From the NCBI RefSeq assembly GCF_013373065.1, contig NZ_JABXIN010000003.1, positions 186,001-250,000 on the forward strand: a DNA stretch of 64,000 nt, given 5' to 3'. Below, in pieces: positions 45,359 to 54,450 of the stretch. The notes beneath the pieces are model-generated. The model made no database searches. It was not told where the DNA came from and saw nothing but the letters and a program-made list of their open reading frames with translations. Position 1 is the stretch's first letter. The number at the start of each line of letters is the position of its first letter. The DNA is from Algoriphagus sp. Its GTDB lineage: Bacteria > Bacteroidota > Bacteroidia > Cytophagales > Cyclobacteriaceae. Made by a program: the position numbers and the translations under genes.

Positions 45359-45428
45359 GATGAATTATTCCAATATTTTGAATTGAAGAAGGTCTTTACC
45401 AACTTTCCCCTTCAATCCATTTAAAACT

Positions 45429-45890
45429 ATGACGATGAAAAATTTAGAAACTAGGCCTCTTAAAAAATGGGGATTCCTGATGAGCAGGTTATTCTTGGTA
45501 TCACTTATTTCCTTGTACTCCTGCTCCGGTGGAATTAGTGAAGAGCAATTAAGAGGAACTTGGATTGGGACTGATTTCAACTTTGAACAAAAAGAGGGTG
45601 GGGAAATGGCTGCGATGATCGAAGGAGGAAGATTGCTCCACGAGGATGGAAAACTTGAACTCAATGATGATGGAACCTTTAAAATTTATGCAGGCAAAGG
45701 TGATTTAAATGGATTGGGTACTTGGTCCATAGATTCAGGTGATATGTTGATGATGTATGATGTTGGTGAAGAGACTAGGTATGAAATTGTTTCTCTTACT
45801 TCTGATCAATTGATTACCAAGCATGAGGTTTCGTTTGAATCTCCTTTGGGGACAATTGCAGGTACGATTACATTAACTTACAAACGATAA
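45429..45890 (+). CDS. Small lipoprotein, lipocalin-like
   Basis: A 153-residue protein with a lipobox SLISLYSC, so Cys32 would be lipidated (start 45429; 45435 and 45480 also possible). The mature domain begins ISEEQLRGTWIGTDF and reads as an eight-strand beta-barrel (GKLELNDDGTFKIYAG, LGTWSIDSGDMLMMY, TLTYKR), like the lipocalin-like domains of Bacteroidota. A ligand is unknown. It ends at a terminator shared with the convergent M14 peptidase. Confidence 0.75.
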   Translation: MTMKNLETRPLKKWGFLMSRLFLVSLISLYSCSGGISEEQLRGTWIGTDFNFEQKEGGEMAAMIEGGRLLHEDGKLELNDDGTFKIYAGKGDLNGLGTWSIDSGDMLMMYDVGEETRYEIVSLTSDQLITKHEVSFESPLGTIAGTITLTYKR

Positions 45891-45930
45891 AAAATACTTT
45901 TTGAAAATTGAAGGATGATTTTCAAGAAAA

Positions 45931-45965
45931 AAAATAGCCGCAGAATTTCCTGCGGCTATTTTTCT
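45931..45965. terminator. Bidirectional terminator between lipoprotein and M14 peptidase
   Basis: AAATAGCCGCAG pairs with CTGCGGCTATTT around AATTTC; A/T tracts on both sides give both strands a T-run. Confidence 0.92.
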
Positions 45966-45966
45966 T

Positions 45967-48507
45967 TTAATCCATTTGATTCCCAAAGAACAGTGCATTG
46001 AGGAAGAGTTTATTGGTGCCAAACCAAGTTCCTCTAAAGTTTGGACTATCGAAGAAGTGAATTACCCTTCCGCTTCTTGCTGGAGAAATTACCACACTCG
46101 CACTTTGTTTTAGTTTTTCAAGATTAGCATCAGAAATATAGCCCCCCAAATGTGGGTTAGCTGTGTATCGAATAGGTGTTAGATATTTATTTTGACTGGG
46201 TTGAATAAAAATATTCGTGTTGCGATAAACAGGAATGTTTTCTTGTCGGTAGCCGTAAGAAATCGGGTGAGTGAGATCCATTCGGGCTAAATAAATACTT
46301 CCGCCGACTTCTTTTGCTCCTTCAAAATCTCTTCTCGTTGCAAATGGAAGTTCAGCAGGCTCTTCTACCTCTTCTAGTTGAACTGGTGTTTCTTTCGTTA
46401 GTCCAATCCGATTCAGCCATAGACTTGCACTTTTTAAGGAAATGACGGTTCCTCCTCGGTTTACCCAATCCTTCAAATGATCCACAGAAGCTTCAGATAA
46501 TCCACTGTAATTTCCTGATGGTAGAATTAGCGTGTTGTAGTTAAATAAATTGACTCTTCCGAAATTGTCTGTGTTCACCTTTGTGATTGGCATTCCAACC
46601 TTGGTATCCAACAAATGCCAGATTTCTCCAGCCTCATAGCCTGATACTCCTGGACCCACAAGCATAATGACTTTTGGCTTTTGGACAGCACCTACGGAAT
46701 TGGAACCTAAATCTATTCCTGACAAATTAAGTCCAGTTTCCACCTTGTAAACTTTCTGTTGGTTGGTTTTAGCCGATTCTTGAATTTTTGAAGCCACTTC
46801 TTCCGATGATAATTCCTGAAAGCCCATAGGAACCATGAGCGTTCCTGCGGCAAAATCCACTGGGCCGTCCTGCGTTTGAGATTTGAAAGGACGGTTTATT
46901 ACTTCAACATGAATCCCTGCTTCCTGCAAATCATAAAGCATTTTAGGAGAAAAATAATCCGCCCAATCAATCAAATAGGCATAAGCTTTTCCATTTGGAA
47001 ATGTGTAATCGGGTGCTTCAACGGAATTTATCTCAGCTCCCAATTTTGCTGCCGGGGTTGTACTAAAAGGCATTCCGTAAGCTGCAGCCATCGTCCAAGC
47101 GGAGGCATCGTAAAAAACCGAATCAGCAAAGTCTTTTACATATTCAAACATGGTCCGAACCATACGGTACTGAGGTTGGGCAGTCGGTACTACCCAAGAT
47201 TTACCTTTTTTGAATTCTTGCCCTCCAATTCGCAGGTCTGTATCATTTTCGAAAACCTTTATTTTATGATCCAAAAGGAATTGTAAGAACAGGCGATTTC
47301 TGCTGGCATCAAATTCATCTCCAAAGACATAGTTTTTGGCGGGGTCTTTTCTTCCTTCATCTACAGCAGTTACAAAAAATTCTCTTAGGTAATCGTGCAT
47401 GTATTCCCGATTATCAATTGAGGCTTCGAGTGTAGCTAAGGAATTAACTACATGATTTCTGATTGTGAATGCAAAGGAAATATCTCCTCGTTGACTAGCT
47501 TGAAGATGCCCACGGCTACTGGCTGTTTCGAAAACCAAGCCCAATCCTCCATGAATATCTGGATAGGTAGAACCATAACCTGGATAGCTGTTGTCGAATA
47601 CTTCCTTGGTCCAATACAAGCTTCCGATTTCATCCATGTATTTGGCAAAGTATTTTGCAAAAAGCGGATTAATATCGTCGTAGTTCTTTCTTGGTACTAC
47701 AGGGTTTTCGGATCCATAAGGTTTGGTAGGTTCAAAGAAGTAAGTACTGTTTGTACCCATTTCATGGAAATCCGTGGTTACATTCGGATACCATTGATGA
47801 TACCATTCCACCTTCACTTGGGATTCGGGATGGGCTAGGGGAAGCCAATCTCGATTCAAATCAAACCAATAATGATTGGTTCTGCCTCCCGGCCAAGCTT
47901 CATTATGTTCCCGATCTAATGGATCTGCAACAGGAGGGAATCCTTTATTGGAATCTGCCCATAGACTGTGACGATCTCGTCCATCAGGATTTAAAGTTGG
48001 ATCGATATGGGTAACTGCCTCTTCGCGAACGCGTTTTGCCAGGTCAGATTGGCCGGCTAAAATCCAATAAGCAGTAAGCATCGCAGCCTCTGCAGAGGAA
48101 GGTTCATTCCCATGAACGCCATAACCCAAATGAACAATGGAAGGCATGGCGCTCACGTCAGGTTTCTCTTGGGTAGGATCGGCAAGTTGAAGTTGTCGCT
48201 GACGGATTTGCTCTAATTCACCCATATGGGCAGGAGATGCAATGGTCAAAATTACTTTTGGCCGATGCTCATGGGTATATCCAATGGTTTGAAGGGTAGC
48301 TAATTCGCTGAGTTCATCCAGCTTTTCAAAATATTTTACGATTAAATCATAACGAGTATGCCAATCTCCGATGGGATATCCCAAAAACTCTTCGGGAGAT
48401 GGAATGGTTGAATCAAAGCTTTCTCCAGGAAAGAAATAGTCAGTTTGGGCAAATGACTGACTGATTCCTGTCAATAGGGCGATCAGAGCGATGTATAATT
48501 TTTTCAT
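45967..48507 (-). CDS. Secreted M14 zinc carboxypeptidase with C-terminal glutamine-amidotransferase-like domain
   Basis: An 846-residue protein with signal peptide MKKLYIALIALLTGISQSFA. The M14 domain has zinc ligands His132 and Glu135 (GVHGNEPSS), His248 (TTDFHEMG) and catalytic Glu327 (VFETASSRG); HIDPTLNPDGRDRHS is a further M14 marker. After ~430 it carries a C-terminal half with an amidotransferase-like section (VIMLVGPGVSGYEAGEIWHLLD, LILPSGNYSGLSE). Such enzymes trim C-terminal residues of peptides in the periplasm or outside the cell. Confidence 0.9.
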   Translation of the reverse strand: MKKLYIALIALLTGISQSFAQTDYFFPGESFDSTIPSPEEFLGYPIGDWHTRYDLIVKYFEKLDELSELATLQTIGYTHEHRPKVILTIASPAHMGELEQIRQRQLQLADPTQEKPDVSAMPSIVHLGYGVHGNEPSSAEAAMLTAYWILAGQSDLAKRVREEAVTHIDPTLNPDGRDRHSLWADSNKGFPPVADPLDREHNEAWPGGRTNHYWFDLNRDWLPLAHPESQVKVEWYHQWYPNVTTDFHEMGTNSTYFFEPTKPYGSENPVVPRKNYDDINPLFAKYFAKYMDEIGSLYWTKEVFDNSYPGYGSTYPDIHGGLGLVFETASSRGHLQASQRGDISFAFTIRNHVVNSLATLEASIDNREYMHDYLREFFVTAVDEGRKDPAKNYVFGDEFDASRNRLFLQFLLDHKIKVFENDTDLRIGGQEFKKGKSWVVPTAQPQYRMVRTMFEYVKDFADSVFYDASAWTMAAAYGMPFSTTPAAKLGAEINSVEAPDYTFPNGKAYAYLIDWADYFSPKMLYDLQEAGIHVEVINRPFKSQTQDGPVDFAAGTLMVPMGFQELSSEEVASKIQESAKTNQQKVYKVETGLNLSGIDLGSNSVGAVQKPKVIMLVGPGVSGYEAGEIWHLLDTKVGMPITKVNTDNFGRVNLFNYNTLILPSGNYSGLSEASVDHLKDWVNRGGTVISLKSASLWLNRIGLTKETPVQLEEVEEPAELPFATRRDFEGAKEVGGSIYLARMDLTHPISYGYRQENIPVYRNTNIFIQPSQNKYLTPIRYTANPHLGGYISDANLEKLKQSASVVISPARSGRVIHFFDSPNFRGTWFGTNKLFLNALFFGNQMD

Positions 48508-48637
48508 ATGCTGTATTTTTCTGAAAATTAGGAAAGCTTTTGCCCCTTACAATCAAAAATCCACTAATGGTCTTTTGATTCAAGACAATAGCCCTTAATT
48601 TATTCATTCATTTTCTAAACCCTAATTTATTTTACCT

Positions 48638-49405
48638 ATGAAAATTAACTTTAAGTTCTTTTTGTCTGCCCTATGTCTGCTAGTCGGTTCTTCATATGGA
48701 ATGGCTCAGGAACAAACTCCACCTCCTTTACCTCCTCAAGCGACTGAGTTTTACACCCCGGTCCCCCCTAAAATCACTCCTGGAACTCAAAACAATTTGC
48801 CTCCATCGGATGCAATCGTCCTTTTTGATGGAAGCAGCTTAAATAATTTTGTTTCGGCTCGAGACGGTGCTAGTCCTGCAGAGTGGAAAATTGAAAATGG
48901 TGAATTGGTAGTTGTAGCAGGAAAAGGAGATATTCAGTCCAAGCTGCCATTTGGAGATGCGCAGTATCATATCGAATGGTCAGCACCAACCGAGATCAAG
49001 GGTGAGGGACAAGGCCGTGGAAATTCTGGATTCTTTTTGATGGGATTATACGAAGTTCAAATTTTGGATAGCTATGAAAGTAAGACCTATACCAATGGAC
49101 AGGCAGGAAGTATTTATAAGCAATATCCGCCTTTGGTCAATCCCTTAAGAGCGCCTGGTGAATGGAATTACTACGATATCATTTTCAAGGCTCCTCGATT
49201 TGATAAAAATGGAGTTTTGACTTCTCCAGGAACTGTAACAGTCTTGATCAATGGTGTTTTGGTGCAAAATCATGTGATTCTTAGAGGCCCTACCGAATAC
49301 ATCGGAATTCCTAATTACAAAGCACATCCTGAGGAGCTCCCGATCAAACTTCAGGATCATGGAAATCCAGTTCGATTTAGAAATATCTGGGTCCGTCCTC
49401 TTTAA
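48638..49405 (+). CDS. Secreted DUF1080 (3-keto-disaccharide hydrolase) protein
   Basis: A 255-residue protein with signal peptide ending GSSYGMAQ. After a Pro-rich linker the DUF1080 fold begins IVLFDGSSLNNFVSARDG, then EWKIENGELVV, FGDAQYHIEWSAP, GRGNSGFFLMGLYEVQILDSYES and GEWNYYDIIFKAPRF. This family cleaves 3-keto-glycosides by lyase or hydrolase chemistry. A periplasmic Gfo/Idh/MocA dehydrogenase is the next gene (90 bp), which could supply the 3-keto sugar. The exact sugar is unknown. Confidence 0.88.
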   Translation: MKINFKFFLSALCLLVGSSYGMAQEQTPPPLPPQATEFYTPVPPKITPGTQNNLPPSDAIVLFDGSSLNNFVSARDGASPAEWKIENGELVVVAGKGDIQSKLPFGDAQYHIEWSAPTEIKGEGQGRGNSGFFLMGLYEVQILDSYESKTYTNGQAGSIYKQYPPLVNPLRAPGEWNYYDIIFKAPRFDKNGVLTSPGTVTVLINGVLVQNHVILRGPTEYIGIPNYKAHPEELPIKLQDHGNPVRFRNIWVRPL

Positions 49406-49495
49406 AAGTTGACAGTGAGCAGTGGGCAGATGTGTATGAATTATTGTCTACTCTTCACTTTGTAATAACCTAATAACTCTATAACCCAATAACCC

Positions 49496-50836
49496 ATGTC
49501 ATCTAGAAGAAAATTTCTCCAAAATACCATGCTCTTAGGTGCCGGGCTCAGTATGCCATCTATCTTGACGGCAGCTGATTTCGGCACTTTTACAAGAAAA
49601 ATAAAGCCATCGGACCAACTCAATTATGGTGTAATTGGCTGTAACGGAATGGGATGGTCCAATATGAATGCGCATCTTAAAATACCAAATGTAAATTGTG
49701 TTGCGTTAGCAGATGTTGATCAATCCGTGTTGGATCGGCGTACAGAAGATGTTTTCAAACTTCGGGGAATGCGTCCTAAGCAATACAAGGATTACCGAAA
49801 AATGCTTGAGGATCCTGATATAGATATTGTCATAATTGGAACTCCAGATCATTGGCATTGCTTGAATATGGTGGATGCTGTCTCAGCTGGCAAACATGTT
49901 TATGTAGAAAAGCCAATCGCCAATACCATCGAAGAATGCCAAATCATGGTAAAAGCGCAGGAACGCTATGGGAAAATTGTTCAAGTAGGACAATGGCAGC
50001 GTTCCGGCTCCCAATATGATCAGGCAATCGAATATGTGAAATCAGGGAAACTGGGACAAATTCGATTAGTGAAATGCTGGGCTTACCAAGGTTGGATGAA
50101 GCCAGTTCCTGTACAACCGGACGGAGCAGCGCCTGCTGGGGTAGATTATGATATGTGGTTGGGACCCGCTACAAAACGACCTTTTAATTCGAATCGATTC
50201 CACTTTAATTTCCGTTGGTTTTGGGATTATGCGGGAGGTTTGATGACGGATTGGGGTGTTCATGAAATTGATATTGCCCTTTATGCGATGGGTGTTAGCG
50301 CGCCTAAATCGATCATGGCATCTGGAGGTAAATTTGCCTATCCTGACGATGCTTCTGAGACACCTGATACTTTGCAGACCGTCTATGAATATGATGGATT
50401 TAACATGTTGTGGGAACATGCGACTGGAATTGATGGAGGGAATTATGGGACAACCGAGGGAATCGCTTTCATAGGAAACAATGCGACTTTGGTAGTAAAC
50501 CGAGGAGGGTGGAAGGTAATCCCAGAAACTGAAAATGTAGAAGGGGAGCGGAAGCCAAAGGTGGAAGAAGTTCCTCACACACGTCCATCTGGAAGTGCTT
50601 TAGATGCTCATGCTGTCAATTTTGTGGAATCTGTGATGGCCAATGATCCCAGCAAATTGAAGTGTGCTATCCAAACTGGATCAGTAGCGGCAATCAATGC
50701 ACAGATGGGAAATATTGCCTACAAGACTGGAAAGAAAATTTATTGGGATGCTGCCAAAAATCAGTTTTCAGATGCTGATGCCAATGACTTGATGAAAGCT
50801 CATTACCATAATGGCTGGCAAGTTCCCAAAGTATAA
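49496..50836 (+). CDS. Tat-exported Gfo/Idh/MocA-family dehydrogenase
   Basis: A 446-residue protein with twin-arginine signal SSRRKFLQNTMLLGAGL. The Rossmann fold has GVIGCNGMG, then VIIGTPDHWHCLN, and the family motif EKPIAN with the catalytic Lys. The C-terminal sheet domain begins WAYQGWMKP, with GGLMTDWGVHEIDIAL. Relatives oxidise sugar C3 with a tightly bound NAD. Export via Tat fits cofactor-loaded folding. It follows a DUF1080 protein, forming a likely oxidise-and-cleave pair. AATAACC-like short repeats lie just ahead of its start. Confidence 0.88.
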   Translation: MSSRRKFLQNTMLLGAGLSMPSILTAADFGTFTRKIKPSDQLNYGVIGCNGMGWSNMNAHLKIPNVNCVALADVDQSVLDRRTEDVFKLRGMRPKQYKDYRKMLEDPDIDIVIIGTPDHWHCLNMVDAVSAGKHVYVEKPIANTIEECQIMVKAQERYGKIVQVGQWQRSGSQYDQAIEYVKSGKLGQIRLVKCWAYQGWMKPVPVQPDGAAPAGVDYDMWLGPATKRPFNSNRFHFNFRWFWDYAGGLMTDWGVHEIDIALYAMGVSAPKSIMASGGKFAYPDDASETPDTLQTVYEYDGFNMLWEHATGIDGGNYGTTEGIAFIGNNATLVVNRGGWKVIPETENVEGERKPKVEEVPHTRPSGSALDAHAVNFVESVMANDPSKLKCAIQTGSVAAINAQMGNIAYKTGKKIYWDAAKNQFSDADANDLMKAHYHNGWQVPKV

Positions 50837-50852
50837 TTCAGATTAACAGAAG

Positions 50853-50886
50853 CCAGGGTGGAAAAATAAAAGCCCTGGTTTTTTTA
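50853..50886 (+). terminator. Rho-independent terminator after the Gfo/Idh gene
   Basis: CCAGGG (50853-50858) pairs with CCCTGG (50873-50878) around a 14-nt loop, followed by seven T bases. Confidence 0.82.
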
Positions 50887-50928
50887 TTTTTGGACTTGAA
50901 TAGTTTTTAAAATCCGAAATAACTCTCC

Positions 50929-51651
50929 TTGAAAACTGCTGCTCTTATCCCCGCACGATTCGCTTCTACGCGTTTACCTGCAAAACTTGTCCAAGATTTG
51001 GGAGGAAAATCTGTCATCCAGCGAACCTTTGAAAGTACTATGGAAACAGGTGTTTTCGATGAGGTTTGGGTGGTGACTGATCATGAGGAAATTGCCAATC
51101 AAATTAGAAAGGTTGGCGGACAGGTATTTTTGAGTACAAAAAACCATGAAAGTGGCTCGGATAGAATTGCCGAAGCACTCGATCAAGTAGATGCCGAATT
51201 GATAGTGAATGTTCAGGGCGATGAACCATTTCAAGATACAGCTTCTCTAAAATCCTTGGTGAATGTTTTTCAGGATGATTCGGTCCAAATGGCTTCTTTG
51301 TTTCATGAGATTTCGGAGGATGAAGCTCAAAATCCCAATGCTGTAAAAGTGGTTTTGGATGAAAAAGGGGATGCCCTTTATTTTTCAAGATCCCCAATCC
51401 CATACAATCGAGATCAAATTCCCAACCTTATTTTTAAAAAGCATATTGGAGTTTATGCTTACCGACGTGAAATTTTACTTCAATTTACTTCTTGGCAAAA
51501 AGGTGACTTAGAGCAAATTGAAATGCTCGAGCAACTTCGGTTAGTGGAGAAAGGGATAAAGATTCGAATGGTCAAAACCACTCATCAAGCCATTGCTATC
51601 GATACAGCCGAAGATCTGGAAAAGGCGCGTGAATACTTGAAAAGAAACTAG
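50929..51651 (+). CDS. kdsB: 3-deoxy-manno-octulosonate cytidylyltransferase, TTG start
   Basis: A 240-residue KdsB. Markers: TAALIPARFASTRLPAKLV, VWVVTDHEEI, STKNHESGSDRIAEA, NVQGDEPF and YFSRSPIPYNRD. It makes CMP-Kdo for LPS cores. The start is a TTG, since an in-frame TAA stands at 50920-50922 and the first conserved residues follow at once, so no ATG is available. It is convergent with lptD, the LPS-assembly gene, with a 12-bp gap. Confidence 0.93.
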   Translation: MKTAALIPARFASTRLPAKLVQDLGGKSVIQRTFESTMETGVFDEVWVVTDHEEIANQIRKVGGQVFLSTKNHESGSDRIAEALDQVDAELIVNVQGDEPFQDTASLKSLVNVFQDDSVQMASLFHEISEDEAQNPNAVKVVLDEKGDALYFSRSPIPYNRDQIPNLIFKKHIGVYAYRREILLQFTSWQKGDLEQIEMLEQLRLVEKGIKIRMVKTTHQAIAIDTAEDLEKAREYLKRN

Positions 51652-51663
51652 CTTTTTATTGCC

Positions 51664-54450
51664 CTAGCGATCGAAGAAAGACCTTCTTCGGGAAACCTTC
51701 AAGTCTTGGAGAATGCTGGATTTGACGCGTATATCAATGTTATAGGAGGTAAAGCGTCCAAAAGGAATCCAGTTGACGTTCATTTGCCAACAGTGGAGAT
51801 CTCTGGCAATTCCGATCATGGATTGAGTTATTGCTTGGTCTACGAGGTTAATACCGGTGTTGAAATTGATTTTCCACTTTTCGGAAATGGAAATATCCCC
51901 TGAAAGCTGCACGGCGGAGGTTACATTGGTATTTCCATTGGATTGCTTGCTGTAGGCTAGATTGTATCCCACTGTAAGATTCCAAGGGATATTCCAATCA
52001 ATGTATTGGCTAGGATCAGTTACAATTTGATTGATTTGGCTCTCTACAAATTCATTCATAATTCCACCTTGTTGGAGGAATTGATTGGTCAGTTCATCCC
52101 TGACTTCATTTGGGTTTTGAGTATTTCCAGGATTGATTGATGCGTTAATATTTAGCGAAGCATTTCGAATTGTTCCAATGCCCTGCCCGTTTTTCCAAGC
52201 GTATGAATTTATTCTTCGAATAGTTTCTGTCCCATTTTCATTTGTAAATGTAGCAGTAGCATAGGGGTCTAAGGTCGTGCTGACGTTTACGGATAGCTTT
52301 CTTTCAAAAAAACTGGTTCTCGCACTGATTCTCACAGGGGCAAGTTGGAATGAATCGGCTGCGAAATTGTAGGATGTGTTCAAATCCAAATTTTCAATAA
52401 TTGGAATTTTCTTGGTGCTTTCTTCATCCGTAGAGTCCTCTGCGGTTTTGATTTTTGCTTCCAAAACAGATCGTAAACCAAAAGTCAAAGACCTGGATTC
52501 ACCTTGAGGAGCTCCTCCATAAATAAATCCTTGATGCCTATTGTAAAGACGGGTATCTCCTTCAGAATTGATTTGTACATTTTGAAAATATCCAAAGGAT
52601 TCATCCGTAAAATCAGGGGTATAACTGAATCCGAAGGTAGGTTGGATGTGGTGACGGATGGTTTGAATTTTCCCTCCTTTGAAATTGTAAAATCCGTAGA
52701 GGTTAGTATTCATGGCGAAGGAACTATTATAAAAGCTCACCCGATTGAATCCATTTTCTACGATCTGATCTACCCGTTCTGATTCCGGATTGTAGAAGAA
52801 CCGAAGCTTTTGCAAATACCAAAGTTCTGTAATGTTAGCTGAGGCAGTTCCAGTAAAATATTTGAAAAGTGTGAAATTGGAACTGATTGGTATTCTATGC
52901 TGGGCGCCATTATTGGCGTTTTTAAGCAATAGGCTAAAGTTCTCTGGAGTAAAAGGAATCAATTCTGGAGCAGTACTTCCTCCCAGTTCTGGATCAATTG
53001 GGGTAGGAGATTGGATTCGGTTTGTGATGGAATTTTGAATATCAAAGTTCCAGGCAATATTCAAGGTTTTTAGCGGTTCAAAATCCACATTTCTAAATGG
53101 ATTTTGTCGGTTCATCGAAACATTAAAAGAAGGCAAACGAAGTCTTACCTCACCAGTCGACACCGATTGAGAATGCTGAGCACTGGCAGACATGGAGAAA
53201 GGCGTACCAGCAAACTGTTTGGTGTAATTGATATTGGACTGGAGGTCAGATGTTACGTTGTTTTGGAAGTTGGTTGGGTTAATGACATTGTTGAAGTAGG
53301 AAGTACTACCAGCATTGACCGATGCAGAAAACCTTCCCGTTCCACGGCTTTCCGGTGTGTGTGTCCAAGAAATTCGGAAAGTATTATAATCAACTGGATT
53401 TAGTTCGGTCTCTGGTGATTTGAATTTTTGGAAATCAAAATTGAATGCTCCTCCAAAACGATAGCGTTTCTTGTAGATTGATTGAGATTTAAGGCCCCAG
53501 CCTCCTTTGGAATAAATATCACCTGTAATTCTGGTGTGGAGGTAATCATTGAAAGCAAAATAGTAGCCGAAATCCCTCAAAAACAATCCCCGAACTTGTT
53601 CCTCTCCATAGCTTGGGAAAATGATCCCCGAAGCTTTTTCTTCAGGAGTGTTTGGAATAATTCCAAAAGGCAGGCCTAGTGGCGTTGGGATTCCATTGAA
53701 GTAGAGATTAAAAGGTCCTGAAACCACCTGTTTCCCTTCTATGGATTTGATCTTATTGGAAGATATATGCCAATGCGGCTCTGTAAGCTTACAGGTGGTG
53801 TAGTATCCGTGATCGAGATAGATACTTCCATCATCAGTTTTCTTGATAGTTTCTCCTCTCAAAATCCCGTCTTGTTGCTCGGTAACTACATCTTTGATGA
53901 TGGCTTTTTGGGTTTTAAAATTGTACCGCATTTCCTTTCGGATTTCATAGACCGCTCCCTGGTCCTTGAAAAAAGGATTTCCGGTGATGTTCCCAAGGCT
54001 ATCGGTTACGCCGGATGCATACAGCTCATTGTTTTTCCAGTCAATGACGATTCGATCCGCATCGAGGCGCATTTCTCCATATTCAAACCAAGCTTGATTG
54101 TAGAGGTAAACCTTGTTGGTTTTGAAGTCCGTAACGATACTATCTTCAGCATAGTAATTGATTTCGCTCATAATTGCGCTGCTGGGCACAATTTTTGTCG
54201 AATCAGACACTGATAAGGTATCAGCCGGAATGGAAACTGAATCTGGTACGATGGTAGAAGGAACCTCTAAGGTATCGGGTACAGTCAACCTTCGCTCTTG
54301 AGTAGTTCTGGTTCGCTGAGCTTCAGCCAATTGAGGCAAAAGCAAAAATATACATACGCTCAAAAGTAGGAGTCTCAATCCCTGCACAGTTGCTGCCTTA
54401 TTTGCTAATTTGATGGAAATTTCGCGTAAAGTTAATTTTATTGCCCTCAT
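51664..54450 (-). CDS. lptD: LPS-assembly outer membrane protein LptD
   Basis: A 928-residue protein. After a signal region (ending LLPQLAEAQ) comes an OstA/LptA-like beta-jellyroll (MSEINYYAEDSIVTDFKTNKV, LDADRIVIDWKNNELYASG, LRGETIKKTDDGSIYLDHGYY) and then the large LptD barrel (KIKSIEGKQVVSGPFNLYFNG, PLGLPFGIIP, SGIIFPSYGEE, LFLRDFGYYF). It inserts LPS into the outer leaflet. The ATG at 54450 yields an unusually long 45-residue signal region; a GTG at 54387 gives a 24-residue signal peptide (MQGLRLLLLSVCIFLLLP). The true start is uncertain. Confidence 0.87.
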   Translation of the reverse strand: MRAIKLTLREISIKLANKAATVQGLRLLLLSVCIFLLLPQLAEAQRTRTTQERRLTVPDTLEVPSTIVPDSVSIPADTLSVSDSTKIVPSSAIMSEINYYAEDSIVTDFKTNKVYLYNQAWFEYGEMRLDADRIVIDWKNNELYASGVTDSLGNITGNPFFKDQGAVYEIRKEMRYNFKTQKAIIKDVVTEQQDGILRGETIKKTDDGSIYLDHGYYTTCKLTEPHWHISSNKIKSIEGKQVVSGPFNLYFNGIPTPLGLPFGIIPNTPEEKASGIIFPSYGEEQVRGLFLRDFGYYFAFNDYLHTRITGDIYSKGGWGLKSQSIYKKRYRFGGAFNFDFQKFKSPETELNPVDYNTFRISWTHTPESRGTGRFSASVNAGSTSYFNNVINPTNFQNNVTSDLQSNINYTKQFAGTPFSMSASAQHSQSVSTGEVRLRLPSFNVSMNRQNPFRNVDFEPLKTLNIAWNFDIQNSITNRIQSPTPIDPELGGSTAPELIPFTPENFSLLLKNANNGAQHRIPISSNFTLFKYFTGTASANITELWYLQKLRFFYNPESERVDQIVENGFNRVSFYNSSFAMNTNLYGFYNFKGGKIQTIRHHIQPTFGFSYTPDFTDESFGYFQNVQINSEGDTRLYNRHQGFIYGGAPQGESRSLTFGLRSVLEAKIKTAEDSTDEESTKKIPIIENLDLNTSYNFAADSFQLAPVRISARTSFFERKLSVNVSTTLDPYATATFTNENGTETIRRINSYAWKNGQGIGTIRNASLNINASINPGNTQNPNEVRDELTNQFLQQGGIMNEFVESQINQIVTDPSQYIDWNIPWNLTVGYNLAYSKQSNGNTNVTSAVQLSGDISISEKWKINFNTGINLVDQAITQSMIGIARDLHCWQMNVNWIPFGRFTSYNIDIRVKSSILQDLKVSRRRSFFDR

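Noticed and set aside
53767-54213. 148-codon open frame opposite lptD
   Set aside because: It lies wholly within the clear LptD N-terminal region and has no start context or homology-like features.
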